A DNA stretch of 17,570 nt from CAZOVK01 sp964583165 (GCA_964583165.1 CAZOVK010000049.1:1-17570), one strand, 5' to 3'. Positions 1-7,669 are shown, counted from the stretch's first letter. Numbers and translations: made by a program. The notes: generated from the letters alone by a model not told the origin.

Positions 1-80
1 TTGCGCTTCAATATGTACTTATCAATCTGGTTGTTGATATGCTCTACGGCGTTATCAATCCCAAAATCCGCTTTGATTAA
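1..80 (+). CDS. DppB/OppB-type ABC transporter permease, C-terminal end only
   Basis: The frame starting at base 3 reads 25 codons and then TAA at 78-80. It encodes a hydrophobic stretch (VLINLVVDMLYGVINPKIRF) that matches the final transmembrane segment and the usual NPKIR/DPRIR-like ending of the first inner-membrane permease of dipeptide/oligopeptide ABC importers. The next gene begins 12 bases later with its own AGGAGG site and encodes the partner permease, which is the normal B-C order of these operons. The rest of the gene lies before the window, so its length and substrate class cannot be judged. The family call rests on this short tail and on context. Confidence 0.8.
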   Translation, partial: ALQYVLINLVVDMLYGVINPKIRFD

Positions 81-81
81 C

Positions 82-87
82 AGGAGG
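82..87 (+). promoter_or_regulatory. Ribosome binding site of the DppC-like permease
   Basis: A perfect AGGAGG lies five bases before the ATG at 93, directly after the stop of the preceding permease. It fixes the start of the next gene. Confidence 0.85.
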
Positions 88-92
88 GTAAA

Positions 93-1001
93 ATGGCGCA
101 AAACGAGAATGTAAATCCTAGCTTTGAAGAAAATTTCATTGACGAAAATATCCTGGCGGATAAGAGCAGTAAGTTTCAGGAGTTTATTAAGAAATTTTTA
201 CGGCGCAAGACGGCCGTGTTTGGCTTTGTCATTATGATTTTCCTAATTCTTCTGACTATTTTTGGGCCAATGGTTGCGCCCTATGACGCGGCGGAGTATG
301 ATTATGATAACCTTTTAGCCCCGCCCAGCGCACAGCATTGGTTTGGCACTGACCACTATGGGCGCGATATTTTCAGCCGTATTTTAACGGGTTCGCGCTT
401 AACGCTCGGCGTGTCGCTGTCGTCGGTTGTTGTCGGCGCGGCGATTGGTACGATTTTGGGGCTTATTGCGGGTTACTATGGCGGTATCGCTGAAATGCTC
501 GTCATGCGCTCGTCTGACGTACTGTTTAGTTTCCCCGATATACTGCTTGCTATCGCGATTGTGGCCTTGTTGGGGCCGGGTATTATTAACGTCTTTATTG
601 CCGTCATGGTCTTCACCGTGCCCAGCTTTGCGCGTATTATGCGAAGCGCGACTTTAGCCGTCAAGGGTTCACTCTATGTCGAAGTGGCGCGAAGCCTCGG
701 CTGTAAAGACTTTCGCCTTCTTGCCGTACATATCTTCCCCGGCACTGTTCAATCCCTCATTGTCAACTTCACAATGAGAATCGGCTCGGCGATTATGGCG
801 GCAGCTTCGCTTAGTTTCTTAGGCTTCGGCGCAAAGGTCACAGATCCTGAATGGGGCGCAATGCTGTCACAAAGCCGCAGTTACCTGACCACCGCGCCGC
901 ATATGGTGTATTTCCCGGGCCTTGTTATTTTCATCACCGTCCTTGCGTTCAATCTGTTCGGCGACGGGCTGAGGGATACGCTTGACCCGAAGATTAAGTA
1001 A
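93..1001 (+). CDS. DppC/OppC-family peptide ABC transporter permease
   Basis: This 302-aa inner-membrane protein is the second channel-forming permease of a peptide/nickel-type ABC importer. The N-terminal cytoplasmic tail contains the family's short arginine-rich stretch (FLRRKTAVFG, 35-44), followed by transmembrane helix 1 (about 41-63). The family motif GTDHYGRDIFSR spans 85-96. Further membrane helices lie near 103-127, 148-175, 220-245 and 271-290. The EAA-type coupling loop that contacts the ATPases is at about 195-218 (EVARSLGC and following). SFLGFG with PEWGAML is at 241-258 and the ending FGDGLRDTLDPK at 289-300. The length is typical. The ATG follows a perfect AGGAGG. It is the second gene of the visible operon, 12 bases after the B-type permease and 11 before the first ATPase. 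Peptide specificity cannot be read from the sequence. Confidence 0.95.
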   Translation: MAQNENVNPSFEENFIDENILADKSSKFQEFIKKFLRRKTAVFGFVIMIFLILLTIFGPMVAPYDAAEYDYDNLLAPPSAQHWFGTDHYGRDIFSRILTGSRLTLGVSLSSVVVGAAIGTILGLIAGYYGGIAEMLVMRSSDVLFSFPDILLAIAIVALLGPGIINVFIAVMVFTVPSFARIMRSATLAVKGSLYVEVARSLGCKDFRLLAVHIFPGTVQSLIVNFTMRIGSAIMAAASLSFLGFGAKVTDPEWGAMLSQSRSYLTTAPHMVYFPGLVIFITVLAFNLFGDGLRDTLDPKIK

Positions 1002-1012
1002 GGAGGGAAAAC

Positions 1013-2005
1013 ATGTCACAGGAGAAATTCCTAAGCGTAAAAGAGCTTCGTACAGAGTTTTTCGTCAGCAAACACAAGAGCGTCACGGCTGTCAGCGAAA
1101 TTAGCTTTGATATAAACGAGAGTGAGATTGTCGGGCTTGTGGGCGAATCGGGTTGCGGCAAGAGTGTCGCGTCTTTGTCCATAATGCAGTTGTTAAAGGA
1201 TACAACGGGTAAGATAACAAAGGGCGAAGTCTTATTGGAAGGGCGCGACCTGCTCAAACTCAGTGACGGCGAAATGCGGCTTATTCGCGGCGGCGTTATG
1301 AGTATGATTTTTCAAGAACCTATGAGTAGCCTAAACCCCGCCATGCGTATTGACAGACAAATGGTTGAGGGTATCTGCCTACATACAGATTTATCAAAGA
1401 CGGACGCGCGGAACCGTGCTTCCGAAATCCTTAGCCAAGTCGGTATTCCCGACCCCGAGCGCGTGCTTAAAAGCTACCCTCATCAACTATCAGGTGGCAT
1501 GAGCCAGCGCGTAATGATTGCTATGGCTATGAGCTGTAAGCCAAAGCTTCTGATAGCTGACGAGCCGACGACCGCGCTGGACGTTACGATTCAAGCCCAG
1601 ATTCTGGAGCTTATGAAGAAGATTCAGAAAGAAAACGGCATGAGTATTCTGCTCATTACGCATGACCTTGGCGTAGTTGCCGAAATGTGTTCGCGGGTTA
1701 TTGTTATGTACGCGGGTAAGATTGTTGAAGAAGCGCCCGTTGGTGTTCTGTTCGCTAACCCCAGTCACCCGTATACGCAAGGGTTGATTGCGTCTGTGCC
1801 CAAGCTCGGTTCGGGGGTTAAGACACTACCCAGCATACCGGGCAGTGTGCCCGATTTGTCGTCCATGCCCGCGGGCTGCCGTTTTGCGCCACGTTGCAAG
1901 TACGCAATGGATAAATGTAAGATCCAAGAGCCTGACCTAATTGCTATAAACGACACCCAAAAATGTCGCTGTTGGCTTAAATATGAGGAAAAGGGGAGAG
2001 ATTAA
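1013..2005 (+). CDS. DppD/OppD-family peptide ABC transporter ATP-binding protein
   Basis: This 330-aa cytoplasmic ATPase helps power peptide import. All nucleotide-binding motifs are intact: Walker A GESGCGKS (44-51), Q-loop Q101, signature LSGGMSQR (159-166), Walker B LLIADEP (179-185) and H-loop H217. After the ATPase core comes the oligopeptide-transporter C-terminal extension (about 236-325). Its cysteines at 289, 295, 302 and 318/320 match the conserved cysteine pattern of the DppD/OppD/OppF tail; in some members this binds an iron-sulfur cluster. GGAGGG precedes the ATG by six bases. The stop and the next ATG are two bases apart, so translation with the following ATPase is probably coupled. 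The two ATPases should form a heterodimer on the permease pair. D versus F was assigned from gene order and the LSGGMSQR/AMAMS signature. Confidence 0.94.
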   Translation: MSQEKFLSVKELRTEFFVSKHKSVTAVSEISFDINESEIVGLVGESGCGKSVASLSIMQLLKDTTGKITKGEVLLEGRDLLKLSDGEMRLIRGGVMSMIFQEPMSSLNPAMRIDRQMVEGICLHTDLSKTDARNRASEILSQVGIPDPERVLKSYPHQLSGGMSQRVMIAMAMSCKPKLLIADEPTTALDVTIQAQILELMKKIQKENGMSILLITHDLGVVAEMCSRVIVMYAGKIVEEAPVGVLFANPSHPYTQGLIASVPKLGSGVKTLPSIPGSVPDLSSMPAGCRFAPRCKYAMDKCKIQEPDLIAINDTQKCRCWLKYEEKGRD

Positions 2006-2007
2006 GT

Positions 2008-2973
2008 ATGGAAAAAATAGTGCAGTTAAAAAATGTCTCGAAAACCTTTCCTGTGGGCAAAACACTGCTCGGTCGTCCGGATAGGTTCGTCCACGCTGTT
2101 AATAACGTGAGTTTTGATATAAACCCGGGCGAAACGTTTTCGATAGTCGGTGAATCGGGTTGCGGTAAAAGCACGACCGGGCGACTTATTAACCACCTCA
2201 TTAACCCAGATTCCGGTGAGATTTGGTTTGACGGCAAGGAGATTTCAAAGATTTCGCAAGACGAAATGCGTCCGCTTCGCAAGGATATGCAGATGATTTT
2301 TCAAGACCCCGCGGGGAGCTTGAACCCGCGTATGCGCGTTGAAGAGCTTATCGCCGAACCGCTTCTGATTCATACAAACATGAGCAAGCAGGAGCGTTTG
2401 GAGGTTGTTCACGAGCTTCTGGGCATTGTCGGCCTTAGCGCGAAACACGCAAGGCGTTATGCGCATGAGTTTTCGGGCGGGCAGAAACAGCGTATCGGCA
2501 TAGCGCGTGCGCTGACAGTGCGGCCGAAACTCATTATTGCCGACGAACCGATTTCAGCGTTGGACGTGTCGATTCAGGCGCAGGTACTAAACCTCATGCA
2601 CAGCCTTCAAGAGAAATTCGCGCTGACTTATGTGTTCATCTCGCATGACCTATCTGTCGTCGAGATGATTTCTGACAGAATAGCCGTTATGTATCTGGGC
2701 TTTGTGACGGAAACCGCGCCCAAGGCCATGCTCTACAATAACCCACTTCACCCATACACGCAGGCGTTGCTGTCGGCCGTACCGATACCCGACCCGTCAC
2801 ACCATAAGGAACGTATCATTTTGGAGGGCGACATACCGAGCACAATGAATTTGCCCAAGGGTTGCCCGTTCGCGGCGCGTTGCAGATATAAAAAGGATAT
2901 TTGCACGGAGCAACGCCCTGAAACGAGAGAGCCGGAGCCGGGGCATTATGTCACTTGCCATTTATATTATTAG
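2008..2973 (+). CDS. DppF/OppF-family peptide ABC transporter ATP-binding protein
   Basis: This 321-aa protein is the second ATPase of the peptide importer. Motifs are complete: Walker A GESGCGKS (48-55), Q-loop Q99 within IFQDPAGSLNPRM, signature FSGGQKQR (155-162), Walker B LIIADEP (175-181) and H-loop H213. The FSGGQKQRIGIARAL form and the FQDP..SLNPR motif are typical of the F member. The C-terminal extension carries cysteines at 286, 292, 299 and 317, parallel to the preceding ATPase. A purine-rich site (AAGGGGAGAG) overlaps the end of the upstream gene seven bases before the ATG. The gene ends about 30 bases before the metallopeptidase, and no terminator is seen between them, so all are likely on one mRNA. 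Confidence 0.94.
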   Translation: MEKIVQLKNVSKTFPVGKTLLGRPDRFVHAVNNVSFDINPGETFSIVGESGCGKSTTGRLINHLINPDSGEIWFDGKEISKISQDEMRPLRKDMQMIFQDPAGSLNPRMRVEELIAEPLLIHTNMSKQERLEVVHELLGIVGLSAKHARRYAHEFSGGQKQRIGIARALTVRPKLIIADEPISALDVSIQAQVLNLMHSLQEKFALTYVFISHDLSVVEMISDRIAVMYLGFVTETAPKAMLYNNPLHPYTQALLSAVPIPDPSHHKERIILEGDIPSTMNLPKGCPFAARCRYKKDICTEQRPETREPEPGHYVTCHLYY

Positions 2974-3003
2974 AACAAAAGATTTTGAAATAAGGAGCGC
3001 AGT

Positions 3004-4512
3004 ATGAAAAGAATTTTAGTGGCCGCCATGCACCATGAGTCCAACTCGTTTAACCCGATTGTCGCGGGGGAGAAAGACTTCACGGTGATTCGCGGTGATG
3101 AGGTTTTCAAGCATTTTCGCGATAATGACTCGCTGACGGGCGTGATTACGACACTGCAAAACCAAGGGTATGAGGTTATCCCCACGGTTTTTGCGCGTGC
3201 CGTGCCGAATGGCGAGGTCGATTATGATTTCTATATGGGCATTAAGAGCGAGATAATCAGAATCGCGAAGGAAGAGCAGGCAAAGGCCCCGATTGACGCG
3301 ATTACGCTGAGTCTTCATGGCTCTATGCGCGTGAAAATTCAGGGTGAGGCTGAGGGGTATTTGCTTGAAGAACTCCGCGCCATTTTCCCGAATATCCCGC
3401 TGTTTTCGTCACTCGATATGCACACAACCATGACGCAGAGAATGCACGATAACTGTGACGGCTTTGTGGGCTATAAGTGCGCGCCCCATACAGATTGCAC
3501 AGAAACGGGGCAACATGCCGCAAAAATGACAATCGCCGCGCTTGAAAACGGTTTTGTCGCGAAATCGGCATGGGTCAAGGTACCGATTCTGATAGCTGGG
3601 GAGCAATCCGCAACTAATGTTGAGCCTATGCTCACACTGATTCAAGAACTCCGCGATACCGAGAAGAAACCCGGCATTATGGCGGCTTCCTACCTCATGG
3701 GCTTCCCGTGGGCAGACAATGAAGACAGCTCTGTTGCCGTTTATGTCGTGGCCGATAGCCAAGAGCTTGCGGACAGCGAAGCCATTCGGCTTGCTGAGTT
3801 TATCTGGGGCAAAAAGGACGATTTCTGTTTCCAGACAGAAGCGTATGACGAAGCGACGGCCTTGGACAAGGCGTTCGAAGCCGTCAAGAATGGCGAAACG
3901 CCCGTATATCTCTCCGATTCTGGCGATAACCCTACGGCGGGTTCGTCCTCCGACTGCACGGACTTCTTGCGCCGTATCATGGCAGATAACCGCACAGACG
4001 AATTGAAAACGCCCGTTATCTACGGCGGTATTTATGACCCCGAAGCCACAAAAGCCTGTGAAGACAAGGTTGGCCAAGAGCTAACCCTCACTTTCGGCGC
4101 GAAATTTGACACAAAAACCACCTCCCCAATAACAGCGACAGGCACTGTCAAGGCATACATTAAGCAGTGGGGCGGCTTTTCGACAATGAAGAGTGACCTT
4201 GCGCTCTTCTACAGCCAAGGCGTATATATCGTACTTGCGGAGAAGCACGTGGGCTTCGTTATCCCCGAAATGTATAGCGATTTGGGCGTTGACCCCGCCA
4301 CGGCGGATATTGTGGTTTGTAAACTGGGGTATTTGACCGAACAGCACGAAGAAGTGGCAAACCGCGCGATTTTGGTTCTGACAAAGGGTAGCACGAACGA
4401 GGACTTGAAGACGCTGGAGTTCACGAAAATCCCGCGCCCGATTTTCCCGCTTGATAACGATTTTGCGTATAGCGCGAAGGAAAATCTAGTACAAAAGAAT
4501 CATAGCAATTAA
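3004..4512 (+). CDS. M81-family (MlrC-like) metallopeptidase
   Basis: This 502-aa protein is probably cytoplasmic, as no signal peptide is visible. It matches the M81/DUF1485 plus MlrC C-terminal architecture: MHHESNSFNP at 9-18, LSLHGSM at 102-108, LDMH at 137-140, KCAPHTDCTETG at 158-169, GFPWAD at 233-238 and DSGDNPTAGSSSD at 305-317. The acidic and histidine residues in these blocks (E12, H105, D138, H140, H162) are the likely metal-site candidates; that assignment is inference. MlrC, the named family member, completes breakdown of the cyclic peptide microcystin after linearisation, but most relatives have unknown substrates. AAGGAG lies six bases before the ATG. Its place as last gene of a peptide-importer operon suggests it hydrolyses, or otherwise processes, an imported peptide or peptide-like compound. 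The N-terminal family call is firm; the substrate is unknown. Confidence 0.9.
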   Translation: MKRILVAAMHHESNSFNPIVAGEKDFTVIRGDEVFKHFRDNDSLTGVITTLQNQGYEVIPTVFARAVPNGEVDYDFYMGIKSEIIRIAKEEQAKAPIDAITLSLHGSMRVKIQGEAEGYLLEELRAIFPNIPLFSSLDMHTTMTQRMHDNCDGFVGYKCAPHTDCTETGQHAAKMTIAALENGFVAKSAWVKVPILIAGEQSATNVEPMLTLIQELRDTEKKPGIMAASYLMGFPWADNEDSSVAVYVVADSQELADSEAIRLAEFIWGKKDDFCFQTEAYDEATALDKAFEAVKNGETPVYLSDSGDNPTAGSSSDCTDFLRRIMADNRTDELKTPVIYGGIYDPEATKACEDKVGQELTLTFGAKFDTKTTSPITATGTVKAYIKQWGGFSTMKSDLALFYSQGVYIVLAEKHVGFVIPEMYSDLGVDPATADIVVCKLGYLTEQHEEVANRAILVLTKGSTNEDLKTLEFTKIPRPIFPLDNDFAYSAKENLVQKNHSN

Positions 4513-4657
4513 CTTTTTAGACACAACCTAGCCGTTGAATCTGCTCAGTTGAGCGAACGAGCATTTTTGAATAAAAGGCAGGTAACGAAACGTATTGAGC
4601 TGATAAGCGAAGTTGTGATACTTTGTTGAATCGCTATAGTTTGTAAGCAAACACAAG

Positions 4658-4692
4658 ACGGATGTGGTCAATCCCAACCACGTCCGTTTTTT
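4658..4692 (+). terminator. Intrinsic terminator of the peptide-transport/peptidase operon
   Basis: An 11-bp stem (4658-4668 pairing with 4677-4687, one G.T pair) has an 8-base loop and is followed directly by a T run (4687-4692). It lies about 145 bases after the peptidase stop, with no gene between. Confidence 0.85.
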
Positions 4693-5043
4693 CTCCTTGT
4701 ATACTGACTTTTGGCTCGTCAGCGAAAATACTTTTACCGGACGCGCTTGCTTCCTTCACCTTTGCTGAATTGGGGCTTGACTTCTGCCAAATAGTTGGGG
4801 TGGACAAGTTCCCGACTCATAGCGTTCACCATTCGCATTTCAAGGCGGCGATTGTGGCAGATTTTCCTACGCCGCGCTCTGGAAAAACAAAAAGCCGCTC
4901 ATCCTTATAAAAGAACAAGCAGCTTTCAATCATGGCACTTTAACGCGCATAATCGTTGCTTATATCCGGAAATCTCTGAGAGCTAAGTGCTTTTCAGGAT
5001 TCAGCGATGAGGTATCCGCTTTCTGTTAAGACGGGGATTATGC
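4693..5043. other. Intergenic stretch without a convincing gene
   Basis: This gap separates the plus-strand operon end from the convergent aminotransferase gene. No start codon with a ribosome site opens a plausible frame. On the minus strand a frame ending near 4735 reads protein-like for about 34 codons (for example MSRELVHPNYLAEVKPQF) but lacks a good ribosome site and a recognisable family; it may be a decayed fragment or chance. A 14-base stretch (GAGGTATCCGCTTT, 5009-5022) recurs exactly at 6481-6494 as one arm of a terminator. No clear terminator for the aminotransferase gene was found here. Confidence 0.5.
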
Positions 5044-6198
5044 TTATTTCTCGTATTTAAGCAAAATCGCACTAAGGGTGCTTATCATGCTTTTTATTTG
5101 AGTTTCTTCAATTGTAAGCGGTGGATAAAACCTTAGTAAATTTGCAACCGTATTAACTCCCACGATGTAACCGGCATCAAACAATTCTTTATGTATCTCC
5201 TCCAAGTTAAGGTCTGCATTCTTATGAAACTCAACCGCCATCATTAGCCCAATTCCACGAACTTCCTTAACACATATGTGTTTTTTCAGTAGTGATTTGA
5301 GTTCATTGTCCAACACAACCCCCATTTCCTCTGCTCTTCGTATGAGGTCGTTTTTTTCTATTTCAGAGATAACTTCATTTACGACAGCACATCCTAAAGG
5401 GTCGTTTTGGTGTGATTGAGCATATCTAAAGCCCATTTTCTCAGCTGTATCAGCCACTTGTTTAGATAATGCGATAACGCTTACAGGATAGCCGTTCCCT
5501 ATACCTTTGCCAAAAGAAACAATATCCGGGCGCAAATCATAATGTTCAAACCCAAACCATTTTCCTGTTCTTCCCGTTCCTGTGGTAACTTCATCGACAA
5601 CTATAATTCCGCCGTTTTCTTTTACTTTATCCGCAATCACCTTAATCAAGTCTTTTGGAGGTAGTTTTACCGTACCTGAAGCATTACCCGGTTCAAAAAC
5701 GAACGCGCCTATCTTATCAAAAGGGACATCTGCTAAAAACTCGGCAGCTTCTCCGTTGTATTCTGATAAATCCAGTGAAATCCATTGCTCTGCGTTTCGG
5801 GCTGCGGACATTCCATAGGACGATAAAAAGTAATTGCTCAAGCAGAGGAAGTAGGGTCTGTTAGTTATTTTCTTTGCCAACTGGACTCCAAATTCAACCG
5901 CTTCACTGCCGGAGCTAAGAAAAATACATTTACCTTCTGTAAAACCAAACAGTTTAAGCACTTTTTCTGACGCTTGAGCAACAATTTCGGCTGAATACCT
6001 ATATCCTGTATGACTAACAGTGTTAATTTGCCTTATTATCGCCTCATTCACTTGCTGATTGTTATGCCCTAACGAAGTACACCAAACGCCGGCTTCAAAA
6101 TCCACATATCGCTTACCATTTTTATCAATAACACAACAATTGTCACTTGAAACGATATCAGGGTTAAGCATTTCGTAGTTGCAGTTCAATATGTTCAT
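5044..6198 (-). CDS. Class-III PLP-dependent aminotransferase (acetylornithine/4-aminobutyrate type)
   Basis: This 384-aa cytosolic enzyme should transfer an amino group between an amino acid or omega-amine and a keto acid using pyridoxal phosphate. Visible landmarks are the phosphate-binding SSGSEAVEF (95-103), the cofactor-ring aspartate in VDEVTTGTGRTGKWFGFEHY (D202), the Schiff-base lysine in SFGKGIGNGYPVS (K231) and the C-terminal RFYPPLTI (356-363). The length is slightly short of the usual 390-450. The ATG at 6198 has GAGG seven bases upstream and a sigma-A-like promoter 45-75 bases upstream. It stands alone, convergent to the peptide-transport operon, so no pathway partner points to the substrate. 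The subclass cannot be decided by reading: acetylornithine, 4-aminobutyrate and other omega-amine enzymes share these motifs. Confidence 0.88.
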   Translation of the reverse strand: MNILNCNYEMLNPDIVSSDNCCVIDKNGKRYVDFEAGVWCTSLGHNNQQVNEAIIRQINTVSHTGYRYSAEIVAQASEKVLKLFGFTEGKCIFLSSGSEAVEFGVQLAKKITNRPYFLCLSNYFLSSYGMSAARNAEQWISLDLSEYNGEAAEFLADVPFDKIGAFVFEPGNASGTVKLPPKDLIKVIADKVKENGGIIVVDEVTTGTGRTGKWFGFEHYDLRPDIVSFGKGIGNGYPVSVIALSKQVADTAEKMGFRYAQSHQNDPLGCAVVNEVISEIEKNDLIRRAEEMGVVLDNELKSLLKKHICVKEVRGIGLMMAVEFHKNADLNLEEIHKELFDAGYIVGVNTVANLLRFYPPLTIEETQIKSMISTLSAILLKYEK

Positions 6199-6222
6199 GT
6201 GGCTACCTCATATCAAATAATT

Positions 6223-6273
6223 TTCTTCACCGTGTCTGGTAGTATTGTAACACCAAAATATGAATATTGCAAC
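6223..6273 (-). promoter_or_regulatory. Sigma-A-like promoter of the aminotransferase gene (repeat copy 1)
   Basis: On the minus strand a -35 TTGCAA (6267-6272) and a -10 TACAAT (6244-6249) are separated by exactly 17 bases. The -10 is flanked by TGGT and ACCA arms that could form an operator. The whole 51-base segment is repeated almost exactly at 7689-7738, upstream of the GyrI-like gene. Confidence 0.8.
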
Positions 6274-6301
6274 CTTAACAACTTATCACGTTAGGTCAAA
6301 C

Positions 6302-6322
6302 GCCACCGCATAGTGGCTTTTT
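6302..6322 (+). terminator. Short hairpin with T run, plus-strand orientation
   Basis: GCCAC (6302-6306) pairs with GTGGC (6313-6317) over a 6-base loop and is followed by five T. No plus-strand gene precedes it, so it may be a leftover of lost sequence. Confidence 0.4.
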
Positions 6323-6370
6323 ATGTCTTTAGGCATTATGAAGCTCTTGCCTACGATAAGCTGTAACTCA

Positions 6371-6420
6371 GCGCGTATTGCGCAAAGAGCGCCGCACTGT
6401 TGGGGGACATTGCGGCGCTT
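6371..6420. other. GC-rich hairpin pair in the intergenic gap
   Basis: GCGC-gtatt-GCGC (6371-6383) is followed by a perfect 8-bp stem, GCGCCGCA (6389-6396) with TGCGGCGC (6411-6418), extended by an A-T pair, over a G-rich 14-base loop. There is no T run. The 323-base gap 6199-6521 otherwise contains the promoter copy at 6223-6273, the hairpin at 6302-6322 and the terminator at 6462-6495. A minus-strand frame across it (ending at 6286) lacks a ribosome site and overlaps the terminator, so it is not called as a gene. Confidence 0.5.
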
Positions 6421-6461
6421 GGGGGCAAGAGCACTCGCGCCGTTGGCTGTGGGTGATAGAG

Positions 6462-6495
6462 AAAAGCGGATACTTCGGGAGAGGTATCCGCTTTT
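6462..6495 (-). terminator. Strong intrinsic terminator of the GyrI-like/Cys-rich gene pair
   Basis: A perfect 12-bp stem (AAAAGCGGATAC at 6462-6473 with GTATCCGCTTTT at 6484-6495) encloses a 10-base loop. It carries T residues on both strands and so may act in both directions. It begins 27 bases after the stop of the small gene at 6522. Confidence 0.85.
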
Positions 6496-6521
6496 GGTGT
6501 TTTGTTGGTTTGTCAAATGCT

Positions 6522-7025
6522 TTAATATGAGCATTGCATATTTTTAAGAATATCGTTCTTACGAATCTCCACCATTTTCTTGGCACACTTCAATGCTTCT
6601 GCATCAGGATTTGTAAATGCCATAGTAGAATTACAGAGATTGTCAAATTCTTTCCCGAGAACTGTTTTGCGAATCCCTCCGACATTGCTGCAATCGCCGC
6701 AGTTTCCGCAGACATTTACGTTTTTCCAAGCAGTTTCTTTAATACGCTCGTCCAACGGAAAATCTATGTACTCATAGTCGCCCCATGCGGCCCAAGTACC
6801 GGGGATTTGAGCTGACCAGATGGTCCACGGACCGGGCAAATCATCCGAACCGTTAATCCAGATAAAACAAACACATTCATCCATATATCTAATTTCCCAA
6901 TAGCTTTCTGATTCTTCGATAGGTATTTCGCTGTCCCTTAAATAAGCTACAAAATCCAATGCATTCTGTTGCGCGTCACCTTTCAGAACGGTGTTGATAA
7001 CTTCTTCGATTCTTTTCTTAGCCAT
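6522..7025 (-). CDS. Conserved-looking hypothetical protein with a CGNCGDC motif
   Basis: This 167-aa protein has no family name I can give with confidence. I chose the ATG at 7025 (MAKKRIEEV) because AGGAG lies eight bases upstream; an in-frame ATG at 7046 overlaps the preceding gene and has no such site. The sequence is tryptophan-rich in the middle (YWEIRYMDE, GPWTIWSAQ). Its C-terminal third carries a cysteine cluster (CGNCGDC, then LCNS and LKCAKKM), which could bind a metal. The ending, with GKEFDNLC and AKKMVEIRKNDI, resembles small uncharacterised Firmicutes proteins I recall only loosely. No signal peptide or membrane segment is seen. It starts 17 bases after the GyrI-like gene, shares its promoter and is followed by a strong terminator, so the two form one transcription unit. 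Confidence 0.75.
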   Translation of the reverse strand: MAKKRIEEVINTVLKGDAQQNALDFVAYLRDSEIPIEESESYWEIRYMDECVCFIWINGSDDLPGPWTIWSAQIPGTWAAWGDYEYIDFPLDERIKETAWKNVNVCGNCGDCSNVGGIRKTVLGKEFDNLCNSTMAFTNPDAEALKCAKKMVEIRKNDILKNMQCSY

Positions 7026-7042
7026 AAATATCACTCCTTTAA

Positions 7043-7669
7043 TCATTCAATGGGAATATAACAATCTAAAATCACATCGCCGTTTTCGTCCGGTATCGTA
7101 GAACGTGTATGGTGATAAAGGTCTATACACCATTTCATATTAGCGAAGTTGCGTCCACTTTCTTCTATTGCTTTCGCAGTTGATTCAAAAGGGACAGTGC
7201 GGGTATCGTTTATTGATTTACACTTGACCCAACACCACGCAACCTCGGTTTCTTCTAATTCTCGTGAAAAGAATCCGGGCGGAACATTCACGCCTTCTTT
7301 CATCAGCAATCCGACAATATAGGAAAAATCACCATCGCCTAAATACCAATCAAGAAAAACCCCCACAGGTGAGCTGTCAAAAACATATTCTGTTTGCGAC
7401 TCAAGAAAAGCAAAGATGTTCTCTTTATAACATTTATCCCAAAAATTCGGTAGCCGATTATCTCCCTCGTTCAGTGCTTTGTCACTATAACGCAGTTTCT
7501 TACCTACAATGTAGATTTTTGGCAAACTGATGATTTCGAATCTGACAAGGTCGTCCAATAATACTTCCCCCATTCGTATCATATAAATCATCTTACCGAA
7601 AAGTGTATTGTTCAGTAGCTTTGCCATCGATAGAGCCCACAGCACTTTACCCCTTACGGATAGCGTCAA
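7043..7669 (-). CDS. GyrI-like / effector-binding-domain protein, start uncertain
   Basis: About 200 residues resemble the GyrI-like (AraC/MerR-type effector-binding) fold: a first half-repeat from FEIISLPKIYIVGKK, and a second with GVNVPPGFFSRELEETEVAW, a middle helix and the typical ending GDVILDCYIPIE. Such domains bind small cationic or drug-like ligands. Here no helix-turn-helix is attached, so a ligand-binding or sequestering role is more likely than direct DNA binding (inference). The start is doubtful. The open frame allows TTG at 7669 or internal ATGs (7627 and later), none with a good ribosome site. An ATG at 7679, just downstream of the promoter, opens MTHLDAIRKG in another frame and stops at once; removing one G from a GGGG run would join it to this frame. 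It is cotranscribed with the small gene at 6522-7025. Confidence 0.7.
   Translation of the reverse strand: MTLSVRGKVLWALSMAKLLNNTLFGKMIYMIRMGEVLLDDLVRFEIISLPKIYIVGKKLRYSDKALNEGDNRLPNFWDKCYKENIFAFLESQTEYVFDSSPVGVFLDWYLGDGDFSYIVGLLMKEGVNVPPGFFSRELEETEVAWCWVKCKSINDTRTVPFESTAKAIEESGRNFANMKWCIDLYHHTRSTIPDENGDVILDCYIPIE

Noticed and set aside
3409..4077. 222-codon open frame on the minus strand inside the M81 peptidase gene
   Set aside because: It overlaps conserved peptidase motifs on the other strand, with no start signal of its own; a codon-bias shadow.
4662..4910. 82-codon plus-strand frame after the peptidase gene
   Set aside because: It begins inside the terminator stem and has no ribosome site, so transcription should already have stopped.
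6286..6534. 82-codon minus-strand frame in the gap before the aminotransferase
   Set aside because: It runs through a strong terminator, overlaps the end of the preceding gene and lacks a ribosome site.
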